A DNA stretch of 13,144 bases from Spirochaetota bacterium (GCA_017998475.1 JAGODA010000058.1:1-13144); one strand, 5' to 3'. Positions 1 through 7,618 are shown, numbered from the stretch's first letter. Program-made: numbers and translations. Notes: generated by a model not told the origin, from the letters alone.

Positions 1-724
1 GCGCCTCCTTCAGGTTGAGCGCGTACCTGCGGGAAAAGTCGGTGGTGTCGTACTTGTTATAGAGCGTGAGAAATCCGCGATGGATGTCCTTGACGTACGA
101 GAGAAAGCGGTTGCCCCACTTGTCGGTTGTGATGTGCACGCCCGGAATGTTCATCAGTCCGCTCGCCTTCACGATCGACGAGATGTTGTTGAGGTGCTCG
201 CTGACGATGATGAACGCGCCGGCCTCGGTCGCCATGCGCACCGTCTCGACGAAGGGAATATTGCGGTAGATATCGCTTTTCCCTTTCATGACCTGCATGA
301 AGTCGTCGGTCGACCTGATCTCTATGAAGCGGTTCGCCGAGAGGACGCGGTAAAGCTCGCGCGAAAGCATGATGGAGTAGTACTCCTCCGTAAGTCCCGT
401 CGCGCTCAGACGGCCGGTCATCTCGCCCTCCCATGCGCCGTTCTCGAGCTTGCCGTGCGCCGGGTCGACGAAAACGATGAGCTTTTTGCCCGAGGCGAGG
501 TTTTTCTCGATATCGACATAGGTGGCGTCGATGGCGTTGAGAAGTTCTATGGCCTGCTTGAGGTAAACGATGTTGTTTTCTTTGGAAAGGATGGCGCTTA
601 TGGTGTCGGGCTGGCCGACGGTGCTGTATGCCGGCTGTTCGTCCGCGGTCGACGCCGCCGGAACGAGGAGCGCGACGGCGAGGGCGGCGATATATATGAA
701 GAGTATGGCTCTCTTTACCTTCAT
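1..724 (-). CDS. Amidase_3-like N-acetylmuramoyl-L-alanine amidase homologue, exported (3' end cut by window edge)
   Basis: The frame is open from ATG 724 to the window edge (241 residues seen, no stop). Residues 1-27 form a signal peptide: a basic start (KVKR), a hydrophobic stretch, and a likely cleavage after ASTA. The core resembles zinc amidases that cut the amide bond between MurNAc and the stem peptide of peptidoglycan in the periplasm. Candidate zinc ligands occur in the family order: His90 in VDPAHG (usual form DPGHGG), Glu113 in GLTEEYY, and His177 in IIVSEHLNN (usual form SIHAN). The late catalytic Glu of the family would lie beyond the window. The motifs are divergent, so the substrate is uncertain and an inactive relative is possible. 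The start is chosen because it gives a complete signal peptide; the Shine-Dalgarno (GGAAG) is weak and distant. The gene is divergent from the PilZ gene. Confidence 0.6.
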   Translation of the reverse strand, partial: MKVKRAILFIYIAALAVALLVPAASTADEQPAYSTVGQPDTISAILSKENNIVYLKQAIELLNAIDATYVDIEKNLASGKKLIVFVDPAHGKLENGAWEGEMTGRLSATGLTEEYYSIMLSRELYRVLSANRFIEIRSTDDFMQVMKGKSDIYRNIPFVETVRMATEAGAFIIVSEHLNNISSIVKASGLMNIPGVHITTDKWGNRFLSYVKDIHRGFLTLYNKYDTTDFSRRYALNLKEA

Positions 725-995
725 CGGGCGGACTGTCTTCCGTGGCGGCCGCCGTGCGGACGCTGAATAAAAGTATGATGATTGTTTATAATAATAATAT
801 CGTTCCTTTTGCAAGAAAATAATTGCTTTTTTCCGCCAATATTGTTAAAAGAAGGGCGCCCGTGGGGACGCTCCGATCACGCCGGTTGAGCGACAACACC
901 CGCCGAAAGATATACGCAACGGGCATAACGGCGCCCGCGAAGAGATGCGCCGCGCGTGTCCCTTCAGGGGGAGACGGGCCGCCGCTGGAGGACAG
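725..995. promoter_or_regulatory. Divergent intergenic region between the amidase and PilZ genes
   Basis: This 271-bp gap contains an AT-rich core (about 775-855) in otherwise GC-rich sequence. For the minus-strand amidase gene, a sigma70-like pair can be read: TTGCAA (809-814) and TATAAA (785-790, minus strand) with an 18-bp spacer. For the plus strand only a weak pair is visible (TTGCTT near 823 and TAAAAG near 846). The PilZ gene has a clear Shine-Dalgarno, GGAGG, at 988-992 just before ATG 996. No hairpin terminator or small gene was recognised here. Confidence 0.4.
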
Positions 996-1649
996 ATGAA
1001 GCGGAATTACATCAAGTACGAAGACCTGTCATCGGAAATAAAGAAAGAAATTGAGCGCTACTTCGAGGAGACCGCCGCGAACGGCGAACCCGTTTCGAGG
1101 GAAGACGCCATGCTCATGTGGTTCGAGAAGGAGTTCGACGTGTGGATGGTCCAGAACTACGCCGGGCGCGACAAGCGCGACCGCCGTATCGAGGAGAGGA
1201 GGCGGTTTCCACGCGTGGAGGTCGAGCCGGAGCCGGTAAAAAAGCGTGGGGCCGACCGCAGGGCGAATGTTCGCCGCAGGCATTTCCGGCTGGACATCGA
1301 GGTGCCGGTCCGCGTCGTCGAGACCCTCATAGAGTCGTCCAGCGACGAGACCGAGGCCTTCGATTTCGTCGGCACGCTCGTCAACATCAGCAAGGGCGGA
1401 TTCTATTTCAAGTTCAGTCAGCCGATCGAGGTGTCGAGCATCATACGGGTCCATATCGACCTTTCGGCCATGGACGCGGACCTGCGCGATATCGAGGCGC
1501 TGGCGATGGTTGTACGTGTGGACAAACTGAGCGCCGACACCTACGGCGTGGGGGTGATGTTCAGCAGTATTTACGACGAGCACCGCGAGAAGCTCGAGAT
1601 GTTCATCTTCCAGAACCTGGCCTACTACATTTACCGGAACGGCAGGTAG
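996..1649 (+). CDS. PilZ-domain protein (probable c-di-GMP receptor)
   Basis: This is a 217-aa cytoplasmic protein without signal peptide or membrane segments. The C-terminal part (about 90-217) is a PilZ domain with both ligand motifs: the arginine motif RRHFR at residues 94-98 and N130-I-S-K-G-G135, matching (D/N)xSxxG. By family knowledge this predicts binding of cyclic di-GMP. The N-terminal 55 residues are charged, helical-looking and unassigned. A second arginine-rich copy, RRFPR at 69-73, sits between them. An ATG at 945 is in frame, but ATG 996 is preferred because GGAGGACAG lies directly before it. The stop at 1649 is only 10 bp from the stop of the convergent lipoprotein gene, so transcripts from both sides may run into each other. 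What it controls (motility, exopolysaccharide or other) cannot be read from the window. Confidence 0.85.
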   Translation: MKRNYIKYEDLSSEIKKEIERYFEETAANGEPVSREDAMLMWFEKEFDVWMVQNYAGRDKRDRRIEERRRFPRVEVEPEPVKKRGADRRANVRRRHFRLDIEVPVRVVETLIESSSDETEAFDFVGTLVNISKGGFYFKFSQPIEVSSIIRVHIDLSAMDADLRDIEALAMVVRVDKLSADTYGVGVMFSSIYDEHREKLEMFIFQNLAYYIYRNGR

Positions 1650-1659
1650 CCGCGCCGGC

Positions 1660-2118
1660 CTACCGTTTCCGCGAAATGGACAGCACGTAGTCCGCGAGCC
1701 GCGGACGCTCGATGTCGAAATAATACACGCACCGGCCTCCGCCGTTGGAGGTCGACCTGCCCAGACGGCCGCTCTCGTCGATGAGGGCGAGAAGCCGCGC
1801 AGTAACGTTCTGGTCCACCACCATGTCCTTCGACTGCAGGTATTTCTGCAGCGAGCTGAGCGCCCGCATGCGGGCCGTTTTTTCAGCCGCGGCGATTTCG
1901 GCGCCGCCCTCCGGCTCGACTATGACAATCCGGTACAGGTCGGCGGAAATGAACCCCTCCTTTTCGAACTCCACGCGCGGTCCCGTGCCGATGGTCGGCG
2001 GGCAGATGTCGGGCTGGACAGGCTTCTTCACCTCCTTCGCGCAGTACAGTCCGGTGACGACGGCCGCCGCGAGAAGTGGAAGAAGGGCCGGGAAAAATCT
2101 GGAGGGGCGCTGTTTCAT
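1660..2118 (-). CDS. Small envelope protein, putative lipoprotein, paralogue of its upstream neighbour
   Basis: The product is a 152-aa exported protein: basic start (MKQRPSR), hydrophobic segment (about 8-24), then Cys26 in TGLYC. The Cys fits a lipoprotein, but Tyr at -1 departs from the usual small residue, so lipidation is uncertain. The mature part resembles the neighbour at 2123-2686: both have an acidic-Phe stretch followed by EGF(I/L)xxDxx, a beta-like I/V strand, an Ala/Arg/Glu-rich helix, and a C-terminal strand ending in basic residues. This layout recalls LPP20/FlgO-like small lipoproteins, but I cannot assign the family. The start at 2118 follows the upstream stop by 4 bp and has AAAGGA in front of it, so the two are translated from one message. 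An in-frame ATG at 2196 would overlap the neighbour and is not supported. Function unknown. Confidence 0.65.
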   Translation of the reverse strand: MKQRPSRFFPALLPLLAAAVVTGLYCAKEVKKPVQPDICPPTIGTGPRVEFEKEGFISADLYRIVIVEPEGGAEIAAAEKTARMRALSSLQKYLQSKDMVVDQNVTARLLALIDESGRLGRSTSNGGGRCVYYFDIERPRLADYVLSISRKR

Positions 2119-2122
2119 GCGG

Positions 2123-2686
2123 TCATCCTTTCGGAAGCGGTGTGTCCGTTTTTTTCGGGGGCTCCGGAAGCGCGAGCTTCGGGCCGCCGGATTCAAGCCG
2201 CGCGCGCAAATCGCTTCGATAGACGCGGAACACGATTACGGCGGAATGGTCCTCGTTGTAGTATTCGAAGGCGCGCCTGCCGTACTTCACATAGCCGGCC
2301 GCATCCTTCCAGATCTCGGCGCGCGCCTGTTCCAGGTTGGTGACACGCGGCCTGTCGGCGGGGTCAAGGCGGCCCATGAGGTGATCGAGCCGGTAGGCTC
2401 CTATCGCGTCGGCGACGGCCTGCGGTATTTTCGACTCCGCGTCTTTAAGCGCGCTCTCGCGCCGCGCGACAAGTCCGCGCGTGCCGGGGGCGGGAACGCC
2501 CTTCACGATCACCTGGAAATGGTCCGGGTCAAGAAATCCCTCGGTGCGGAAGTCGTCGAGCACCACCGAGGCGTCGATAACCCGGACGCCGCACGAGGCC
2601 GCGGCGAGCGAAAGCGCTACGGCGAGGAACACGAGCGCCCTGGCGGCGCGATGTATGCATGCGTGCATTGGAATCCCGTCCATCAT
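2123..2686 (-). CDS. Putative lipoprotein, paralogue of the downstream gene
   Basis: The product is up to 187 aa. Two starts are plausible: the ATG pair at 2686/2683, or ATG 2668. From 2668 the N-terminus is a standard lipoprotein signal (MHACIHRAARAL, hydrophobic core, then AASC with Cys26), giving the same signal length as the neighbouring paralogue. No strong Shine-Dalgarno decides between them. After the Cys comes an acidic-aromatic segment with TEGFLDPDHF, a beta strand VIVKG, a charged Arg/Glu/Ala helix, and a Tyr-rich strand region (YVKYGRRAFEYY) followed by a Val-rich strand. The C-terminal tail is Pro/Lys-rich. It probably sits on the periplasmic face of a membrane. Its position behind two TPR genes suggests a shared envelope role, but nothing in the sequence gives an activity. 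Confidence 0.65.
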   Translation of the reverse strand: MMDGIPMHACIHRAARALVFLAVALSLAAASCGVRVIDASVVLDDFRTEGFLDPDHFQVIVKGVPAPGTRGLVARRESALKDAESKIPQAVADAIGAYRLDHLMGRLDPADRPRVTNLEQARAEIWKDAAGYVKYGRRAFEYYNEDHSAVIVFRVYRSDLRARLESGGPKLALPEPPKKTDTPLPKG

Positions 2687-2741
2687 GGTCGTACGGCGTC
2701 GTATGTTACCGGACGTCGCGCCGCTGTCAAGGGTTTCGCGG

Positions 2742-5153
2742 TCAGGGTTCCTTTTTTAGAAGGCCGATGATGTCCTGTATCTTGTCCGCGTTGGGGTGGT
2801 CCGGCTTGAGCGCCAGCACCCGCTCGAAGTTGCTTATGGCCTTCTGCTTGTCCTTTATCCTCCGGTAGTAGATCATTCCAAGCTCCTCGTGCCCCTGCCA
2901 GTTGCTCTTGTTGATCTGGACCGAACGCTCGAAGGCGCGCACCGCGTCATCGTACACGCCCTTGTCGCGGTAGGCGATCCCCTGGAAGAAATGGGCCTTC
3001 GAGTCGAGCGGGTTGATCTCCAGCGCGGTCCTGTATTCCTCGATGGCCTCGTCGTACAGCTTGGCCTCGCGGTAGGCGTTCGCCAGGTTGAAGTGAGCGT
3101 CGTAGGACTTGGGATCGTTGGTGGCGGCCAGCCTGTACTGCTGGATGGCCTTGTCGTTCAGGTTGTTCTTGGCGTAGAGGTTCCCCAGGTTTATATATGC
3201 CTTCGCGTAATTGGGGTTCTTGGCGATCGCCTTCGAGTAATACTCGATCGCCGCGTTGTCGTCCTTAAGCGCCTCGTGCGCCTTGCCCAGCTCGTAGAGC
3301 GTGGCGTAGTCGTCGCCTTTAATGGACAGGGCCTTCTGGTAGAGCGAGACGGCCTCGCGGTACTGCTTCTTCTCGGCGTTGATGAGCCCCAGGTTGAAAT
3401 AGGCCTGGAAGTAGTTGGGGTCGAGCTCGATGGTCTTCTGATAGAACTGCGAGGCGTTGTTGTACGACTTCATCTCGTGATAGGTCTCGGCCAGCTTGAA
3501 GTTGGTGTCGGGGTTGTCGGGCCGAAGCTCGCGGTCCTTGGAGAACTGCGTGAGCGCCTCGTTGAGGTTCTTGCTCTTTAAATAGATGTCGCCCAGGTTG
3601 AAATAGGCGCGGTCCAGTTTGGGGTCCTGTCGTATGGCCGTCTTCAGATCGTTGATGGCCCTGGCCTGGTCGTTCAGCTTGTAATACGCCAGTCCGCGCG
3701 AGTAGTAGGCGCGCGGGAAGTCGGGCTGTATCTCCACGGCCTTGCCGAAATGCCGCACGGCGGTGTCGAACCTGTTGTTCATGTAGTGGATGAGCCCCAG
3801 CCGGTAGTGGGAATCGGCGTTCTTCGGGTTGGCCACTATGGCCTTCTCGAAGGATTTTTTGGCCTCGTCGTCCAGCTTGTTGTGATAGTAGATGCGGCCG
3901 CGCCAGTAGTGCGAGTAGTCGTCGTTCGGTTCGATCTCTGTGGCCTTGGCGTACGCCTTCAGGGCGTTGTCGTAATCCTTCTTGTCGCGGTAGCGGTCGC
4001 CGAGCTCGCGCCACTTCGCCGCGTCGCCCTTCGTGTCGGGCGGTTTGGGCGCCTTCACGCCCGGGTCTTCGCCCATGTCGGTGCGCGGGCCCACGTCGCG
4101 CCGTCCGGCGATCCGGTCGCCGCCGGGTCCTTCGCCGTGGCCGTCGCCCGGACCGTTGCCGGAAACGCGCGGGCCGCCGTCGCCGCGCGAGGCGGCACGC
4201 TCGGCGGCGCGAAGGTTGGCGAGCGCGGCAAGGTACTTGCGCTGAAGGTTTTTGTCGCGGCTGTTGTAGGTGAGGGCCTGTTTGTAGTACTTCACCGCGC
4301 CGGGATAGTCGGCGTCTTTCGCGTAGATGTCGCCGAGCCGCTCGGCGGCGAGAGCGTCTCCCGGATCGGCCTGCAGGGCTTTAAGGAACGCGGCGACCGC
4401 CCTGTCGGTGTTTCCCCTCCTCAGCTCGGCCTCGCCCACGCCGCGGTGGTACTTCGACACGCGCGGGTCGATGTCGACGGCCTTTTCGAAGTTCTTGAGC
4501 GCGTTGCCGTAATCGCGCGCCTGCATGTAGACGTTCCCCAGGTTGTAGTAGCCCTCGGGATCGTTCGGGTTTTCCTTTATGCCCTTCTTTAAAATATCGA
4601 TCGCGCCGCGCAGGTCGCCGTTTTTAAGGCGCTGCCGGGCGATGTTCCAGTAGCTCTCCTGGTACTTCGGAGCGACGGCCACGGCCCTCTTGTATTCGCG
4701 GAGCGCGGCGTCCAGTTTGTCCTGGTCGTCGTAGACGTTGCCCAGCCTGTTGTAGGCCACCGGCATCTTCGGAAAGGCGCGCTTGGCGCGCTCGAGAGCG
4801 GCGATGGCCTTTTCGTAGTCGCCCTTCAACGCGTAGGCGTGCCCCAGCTCGTTCAGCGCCGCGTAATTGTTCGGGTCGATGGCCAGGGCCCTCTTATAGT
4901 AGTCGATGGCGCGGTCGATGTCGCCGATCGCCTTGTAAAGGTTCCCGATTTTAACCAGTATGTCAACGTTGGCGGGATCGGTTTCCAGCAGCTTCTCGTA
5001 CAGGCCTATCTGCTTTACGCGGAGGTCTTCTATGTCGCGCAGTGGGTCGCCCGCGCTCCGATAAATGAGATAGGCCCCGCCGGCCAGAAGCAGCAGAATG
5101 AGCGCCCCTATGCCGATGTTGCGCGCCGTGTTGTCCCTGCGGAATGATGCCAT
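2742..5153 (-). CDS. Membrane-anchored protein with two TPR arrays (19 repeats)
   Basis: The product is 803 aa. Residues 1-12 are basic and 13-31 form one hydrophobic helix (IGIGALILLLLAGGAYLIY), a signal anchor that would leave the rest outside the cytoplasm. A first block of seven 34-residue TPRs spans about 61-298. A 78-residue linker (299-376), rich in Gly, Pro, Asp and Arg, follows. A second block of twelve TPRs spans 377-784, with one 33-residue and one 35-residue unit and the rest 34. A short capping helix ends the protein. The repeats carry the usual signature (W/Y at 4, LG at 8-9, Y at 11, A at 20 and 27, P at 34). TPR arrays are protein-binding scaffolds; no enzyme domain is present. 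The start is ATG 5153, with GGGAGGAG before it, 16 bp after the stop of the smaller TPR gene. An open extension to 5303 lacks sense and overlaps that gene. Confidence 0.9.
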   Translation of the reverse strand: MASFRRDNTARNIGIGALILLLLAGGAYLIYRSAGDPLRDIEDLRVKQIGLYEKLLETDPANVDILVKIGNLYKAIGDIDRAIDYYKRALAIDPNNYAALNELGHAYALKGDYEKAIAALERAKRAFPKMPVAYNRLGNVYDDQDKLDAALREYKRAVAVAPKYQESYWNIARQRLKNGDLRGAIDILKKGIKENPNDPEGYYNLGNVYMQARDYGNALKNFEKAVDIDPRVSKYHRGVGEAELRRGNTDRAVAAFLKALQADPGDALAAERLGDIYAKDADYPGAVKYYKQALTYNSRDKNLQRKYLAALANLRAAERAASRGDGGPRVSGNGPGDGHGEGPGGDRIAGRRDVGPRTDMGEDPGVKAPKPPDTKGDAAKWRELGDRYRDKKDYDNALKAYAKATEIEPNDDYSHYWRGRIYYHNKLDDEAKKSFEKAIVANPKNADSHYRLGLIHYMNNRFDTAVRHFGKAVEIQPDFPRAYYSRGLAYYKLNDQARAINDLKTAIRQDPKLDRAYFNLGDIYLKSKNLNEALTQFSKDRELRPDNPDTNFKLAETYHEMKSYNNASQFYQKTIELDPNYFQAYFNLGLINAEKKQYREAVSLYQKALSIKGDDYATLYELGKAHEALKDDNAAIEYYSKAIAKNPNYAKAYINLGNLYAKNNLNDKAIQQYRLAATNDPKSYDAHFNLANAYREAKLYDEAIEEYRTALEINPLDSKAHFFQGIAYRDKGVYDDAVRAFERSVQINKSNWQGHEELGMIYYRRIKDKQKAISNFERVLALKPDHPNADKIQDIIGLLKKEP

Positions 5154-5169
5154 GCTCGCTCCTCCCCGT

Positions 5170-5895
5170 TTAGAGTCCGTCGTCGCGGTATATGTCTTCC
5201 AGTTTCGATTTGGTCTTTTTGGTCTCGTGCCCGGCGGCCTTGTCCTCGGCCTTGCGGTCGGCCTCGCGCAGCACCGCGCCGCCGAGGTGCAGGGCCTCCT
5301 CAATGGAGATGTCGCTTCCCACCGGCGGCAGCACGAAATTGGGGTCCTTGAGGAGCTCGATGGCGCGCCGTATCTTTTCGTACTGCGGGTCCTCGGGCGC
5401 GATGGAAAGGTACTTCTCCCAGCTGGCGATCGTGCCCTGCTTGTCGCGCTCCAGCATGAGGCGCGTGAGCCCTATGTGATAGTGCGCGTATTTGATCTTG
5501 GAGTCCAGCGCGTAGGCGCGCTCGAAGTTCTGCACGGCCGGGGAGGGCTCTTTCTTGTAGTAATGGATCTGTCCCAGCCTGAAGTACTCCTCGGCGCTTT
5601 TGGGATCGAGCTCCAGGGCCTTTCGGTAGAGCTCCATGGCGCCGTCCAGGCGCTTTTTATGGAAGAAGATGTCGCCAAGGTAGGAGTAGGCCAGACGGTT
5701 CTCCGGGTTCTTCTTGAGTTCTTCCTGAAGAAGGATTTCCGCCATCTCGAACTTGCGTTCGTAGAAGTAGGCGGTGGCCTTCTTGAAGCCGTCGTCCTCC
5801 GCCGCGTCCTTCGCCTTCGCCCTGGTCTGCGCCTGGGCCGACCCCGCGCAGAGCGCGAGGGCCGCGATAAGGAGTATGGTCTTTATGCCTCTCAT
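5170..5895 (-). CDS. Exported TPR-repeat protein
   Basis: The product is 241 aa. Residues 1-23 are a clear signal peptide (MRGIKTILLIAALALCAGS, then AQA with cleavage before the next Gln), so the protein is periplasmic or outer-membrane associated. Three to four TPR-type helix pairs follow between about residues 35 and 170 (units ending KKNP, ELDP, ALDS and SIAP). A charged, Lys/Glu-rich C-terminal tail of about 70 residues ends in YRDDGL. ATG 5895 is chosen because it starts the signal peptide and has AGGGAAG upstream; earlier in-frame ATGs, including 5925, would bury it. The stop is 16 bp before the large TPR gene, so the two are almost certainly co-transcribed. The products may interact, since both are exported TPR proteins from the same message. 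The exact role is not known. Confidence 0.85.
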   Translation of the reverse strand: MRGIKTILLIAALALCAGSAQAQTRAKAKDAAEDDGFKKATAYFYERKFEMAEILLQEELKKNPENRLAYSYLGDIFFHKKRLDGAMELYRKALELDPKSAEEYFRLGQIHYYKKEPSPAVQNFERAYALDSKIKYAHYHIGLTRLMLERDKQGTIASWEKYLSIAPEDPQYEKIRRAIELLKDPNFVLPPVGSDISIEEALHLGGAVLREADRKAEDKAAGHETKKTKSKLEDIYRDDGL

Positions 5896-6046
5896 CGTGC
5901 CGCTTCCCTGTACATCTATCGTCATGAAGGGCGCCCGACCTGAACATCCGCGCGGCGGAAGCCCCCGTATCCGGTTAAAGATACTATACTGCACGGATCG
6001 TTTCACCTGTAAATTGAAAAAAATGGGGCTTGATGGGGACAGCCGT
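5896..6046 (-). promoter_or_regulatory. Probable promoter region for the TPR/lipoprotein gene run
   Basis: Reading the minus strand, TTTACA (6008-6013) is followed after 19 bp by TATAGT (5983-5988), about 90 bp before the TPR start at 5895. The spacer is longer than optimal, so this is tentative. The same gap contains a T-run (6018-6024, minus strand) after the oxidoreductase stop. The inverted repeat before it is only 4 bp (GGCT/AGCC), too weak to call a terminator, so read-through from the upstream gene is possible. Confidence 0.3.
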
Positions 6047-7084
6047 TCAGCCGCCGGCGCCCGCGAAATGCGCGTGGAGCATCGCGCCGTACATTTCCGC
6101 GCCGAAGGCGTCGGCCAGCGCGTCCATGCGGGCCAGCCGCGAGGCCTTCGCGCGGAGAAGGCCGCCGAACGCCGCGCGCCAGGACTCGTCGTACGAGCGC
6201 GGGGTATCGTCGATGAGACTGTCCGCCGCGCACCGCGCGCCCGCGAGCGCGTAGCGGATACCCTCGCCGGTGAGCGGATCAACATGGGCCGCGGCGTCCC
6301 CCACAAGGAGCCAGTCGTCGCCGGCGCAGGGCAGGTCGAAGAAGGCCGGGTCGCGCACCGAGGGGATGAGGGCCGCGTAGCGCGAGACGGCGCGCGCGGA
6401 AGGGTGTTCGCGGGCCAGAAAGTCGTTCAGGCGGGCGAAGAGCGCGGTTACGCCGAGATCGCCCATGCGTGAAAGGATACCGGCGCTCTGCCGCGTTCCG
6501 CGGTCGAAAAGCCACAGGTAGCCCCTGAGGTCTTCACAGCGTATGAGCGGATGCTCCGGCCGCGCGCCTTCGACGGTATAGCCGCAGCACAGGGAGCGGT
6601 GCGGGCGCGGGATGGGGGCGGCGACGCGCGCGCGCACCATGCTCCGGACTCCGTCGGCGCCCGCAACGAGGCGCGCCGCGTACGCGCTTTCGCCCGTGCC
6701 GAGCGACCAGCCCGTTTTTCCCCGGTCGAGGCGTACAATCCGCCCGCTGACGAAGCGGGCGCCGCACCGGACGGCGCGGTCGATAAGGTATTCGCCCAGG
6801 TCGCGCCGGGAGAGAACGGGAAAGGGGCGCTCCGACGGCCGAATCGCCTCGTTGGACCGGGGACCGGTACAGCGCAGCGCGGTCGAGAAACATACCGGGC
6901 GGGGGTACTCCCTGGAAAAGCCGAATTCCTCGAACGCGCCGGGGCCGAGCATCCCGCCGCAGGGCTTTTCCCACGGGGCGCGGTGGTCGAAGAGCAGCAC
7001 CCGCATGCCCGCGGCGGCGCACCCGGCGGCGAGAACGGCGCCGGCAGGGCCCGCGCCGACGATGGCGATGTCGATGTATTGCAT
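6047..7084 (-). CDS. Geranylgeranyl reductase-family FAD-dependent oxidoreductase
   Basis: The product is 345 aa. The N-terminus is a Rossmann dinucleotide-binding motif, VGAGPAG, at residues 8-14, followed by an FDHR segment near 34-37. PCGGML near residue 43 matches the Cys-Gly-Gly loop of geranylgeranyl reductases and related UbiH-like flavoproteins. A second FAD motif, VGDAAAHVDPLTGEGI, lies at about 260-275. Family members use FAD and reduced cofactor to saturate isoprenoid chains or to reduce or hydroxylate quinone-like rings; the real substrate cannot be told. No membrane segment is seen. The start is ATG 7084, which puts the Rossmann strand at the N-terminus; there is no good Shine-Dalgarno. 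An in-frame ATG at 7159 would add an AT-rich hydrophobic leader with foreign codon use and is not preferred. It is divergent from the Nif11-like genes, and the edge of the AT-rich patch falls right at its start codon. Confidence 0.8.
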   Translation of the reverse strand: MQYIDIAIVGAGPAGAVLAAGCAAAGMRVLLFDHRAPWEKPCGGMLGPGAFEEFGFSREYPRPVCFSTALRCTGPRSNEAIRPSERPFPVLSRRDLGEYLIDRAVRCGARFVSGRIVRLDRGKTGWSLGTGESAYAARLVAGADGVRSMVRARVAAPIPRPHRSLCCGYTVEGARPEHPLIRCEDLRGYLWLFDRGTRQSAGILSRMGDLGVTALFARLNDFLAREHPSARAVSRYAALIPSVRDPAFFDLPCAGDDWLLVGDAAAHVDPLTGEGIRYALAGARCAADSLIDDTPRSYDESWRAAFGGLLRAKASRLARMDALADAFGAEMYGAMLHAHFAGAGG

Positions 7085-7241
7085 AGTGGACAGTATAAAA
7101 GCCAAGACCAAGATAATAATTACCCAACAATCGAATGAAGGAAATCTTATTATAGGCAATGGATGATGGAATTTGTTGTTGACTTTATGGCAATTAAAAA
7201 TTTTAGATAATACGTAATAAATTAAACTGCCAGGGGGAGAT
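7085..7241 (+). promoter_or_regulatory. AT-rich upstream region of the Nif11-like/kinase gene run
   Basis: This 157-bp divergent gap is strikingly AT-rich next to the GC-rich oxidoreductase gene. A TTGACT (about 7178-7183) could be a -35 element, with TTTAGA or GATAAT further down, but spacers of 18 or 21 bp are imperfect, so the promoter is only tentative. A strong Shine-Dalgarno (GGGGGAGA, 7233-7240) lies directly before ATG 7242. Confidence 0.35.
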
Positions 7242-7514
7242 ATGAGTCAAGCTGCTTCGCAAATAAAAGCGGTTCATGCGTCGATTGAGGATAGAAGTTT
7301 TATCTCTTTTGTCGAGGCTTGCGCAGACAAAAAGAATGGATTAAAATTAGCGACCGAGTTTTATAAAACGATTAAAAACACTGATGTGCAGGGATTAGAA
7401 GATTGGTTTTCATTAAAAGGATTTGTTATATCGAAGGAAGAATGCAGATATTTATTTGAGCGTAAAGACTTATTAGCTGATTTTCGGATTAACATTATGA
7501 ACGAAGGCTATTGA
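7242..7514 (+). CDS. Nif11-like small protein, first of a pair
   Basis: The product is 90 aa, soluble, with no signal peptide, no Cys-rich tail and no obvious core peptide. Its middle (about 22-80) aligns by eye with the next gene product: (F/L)V early, a short helix with (L/I)AxxF, then VxxLxxWFxxxG(F/Y)x(I/L)xxE(E/D), and FxxKD(L/I)(L/I)A. The stretch from VQGLEDWF through GFVISKEE fits the Nif11-like pattern (helix, aGy/f, lt.eel). That family is best known from RiPP leader peptides and nitrogen-fixation loci. Here the chain stops shortly after the domain (NIMNEGY), so it is not an evident RiPP precursor. Codon use is AT-rich, unlike the flanking GC-rich genes. It has a strong Shine-Dalgarno. 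Family assignment is moderate; function is unknown, possibly a partner of the downstream sensor. Confidence 0.65.
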   Translation: MSQAASQIKAVHASIEDRSFISFVEACADKKNGLKLATEFYKTIKNTDVQGLEDWFSLKGFVISKEECRYLFERKDLLADFRINIMNEGY

Positions 7515-7522
7515 TAGATGTT

Positions 7523-7541
7523 AGCTTCAGGGCAAGAAGCT
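7523..7541 (+). repeat. Inverted repeat between the two Nif11-like genes
   Basis: A 6-bp stem AGCTTC/GAAGCT with a 7-nt loop lies 9 bp after the first small gene. No uninterrupted T-run follows, so it is not a classical terminator. It could act as a weak attenuator or mRNA-stability element that sets the ratio of the two small proteins, or it could be chance. Confidence 0.25.
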
Positions 7542-7618
7542 TCATTCTTAAATATTATTAAGTAGACCATGATTAGATTTGATTATGGTAATATTAGCGA
7601 GTCCTAATTGGAGGGTTT

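Noticed and set aside
80..766. 228-residue plus-strand frame opposite the amidase gene
   Set aside because: The minus strand encodes a signal peptide and amidase motifs; the plus frame is Arg/Asp/Val-rich with no family signature.
2651..2669. Alternating TGCA-rich stretch in the lipoprotein start region
   Set aside because: It is an imperfect palindrome within coding sequence for the signal peptide, with no further support as an operator.
2796..4592. Long plus-strand open frames opposite the TPR gene
   Set aside because: They are Val/Leu/Gly-rich antisense products of repeated TPR codons. The minus strand encodes a clear 19-repeat TPR protein.
6014..6046. Rho-independent terminator after the oxidoreductase gene
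   Set aside because: A T-run is present on the minus strand, but the only inverted repeat before it is 4 bp with a 10-nt loop.
7085..7159. N-terminal extension of the oxidoreductase to ATG 7159
   Set aside because: It would place a hydrophobic, AT-rich segment before the Rossmann strand that normally begins this family, and there is no ribosome site.
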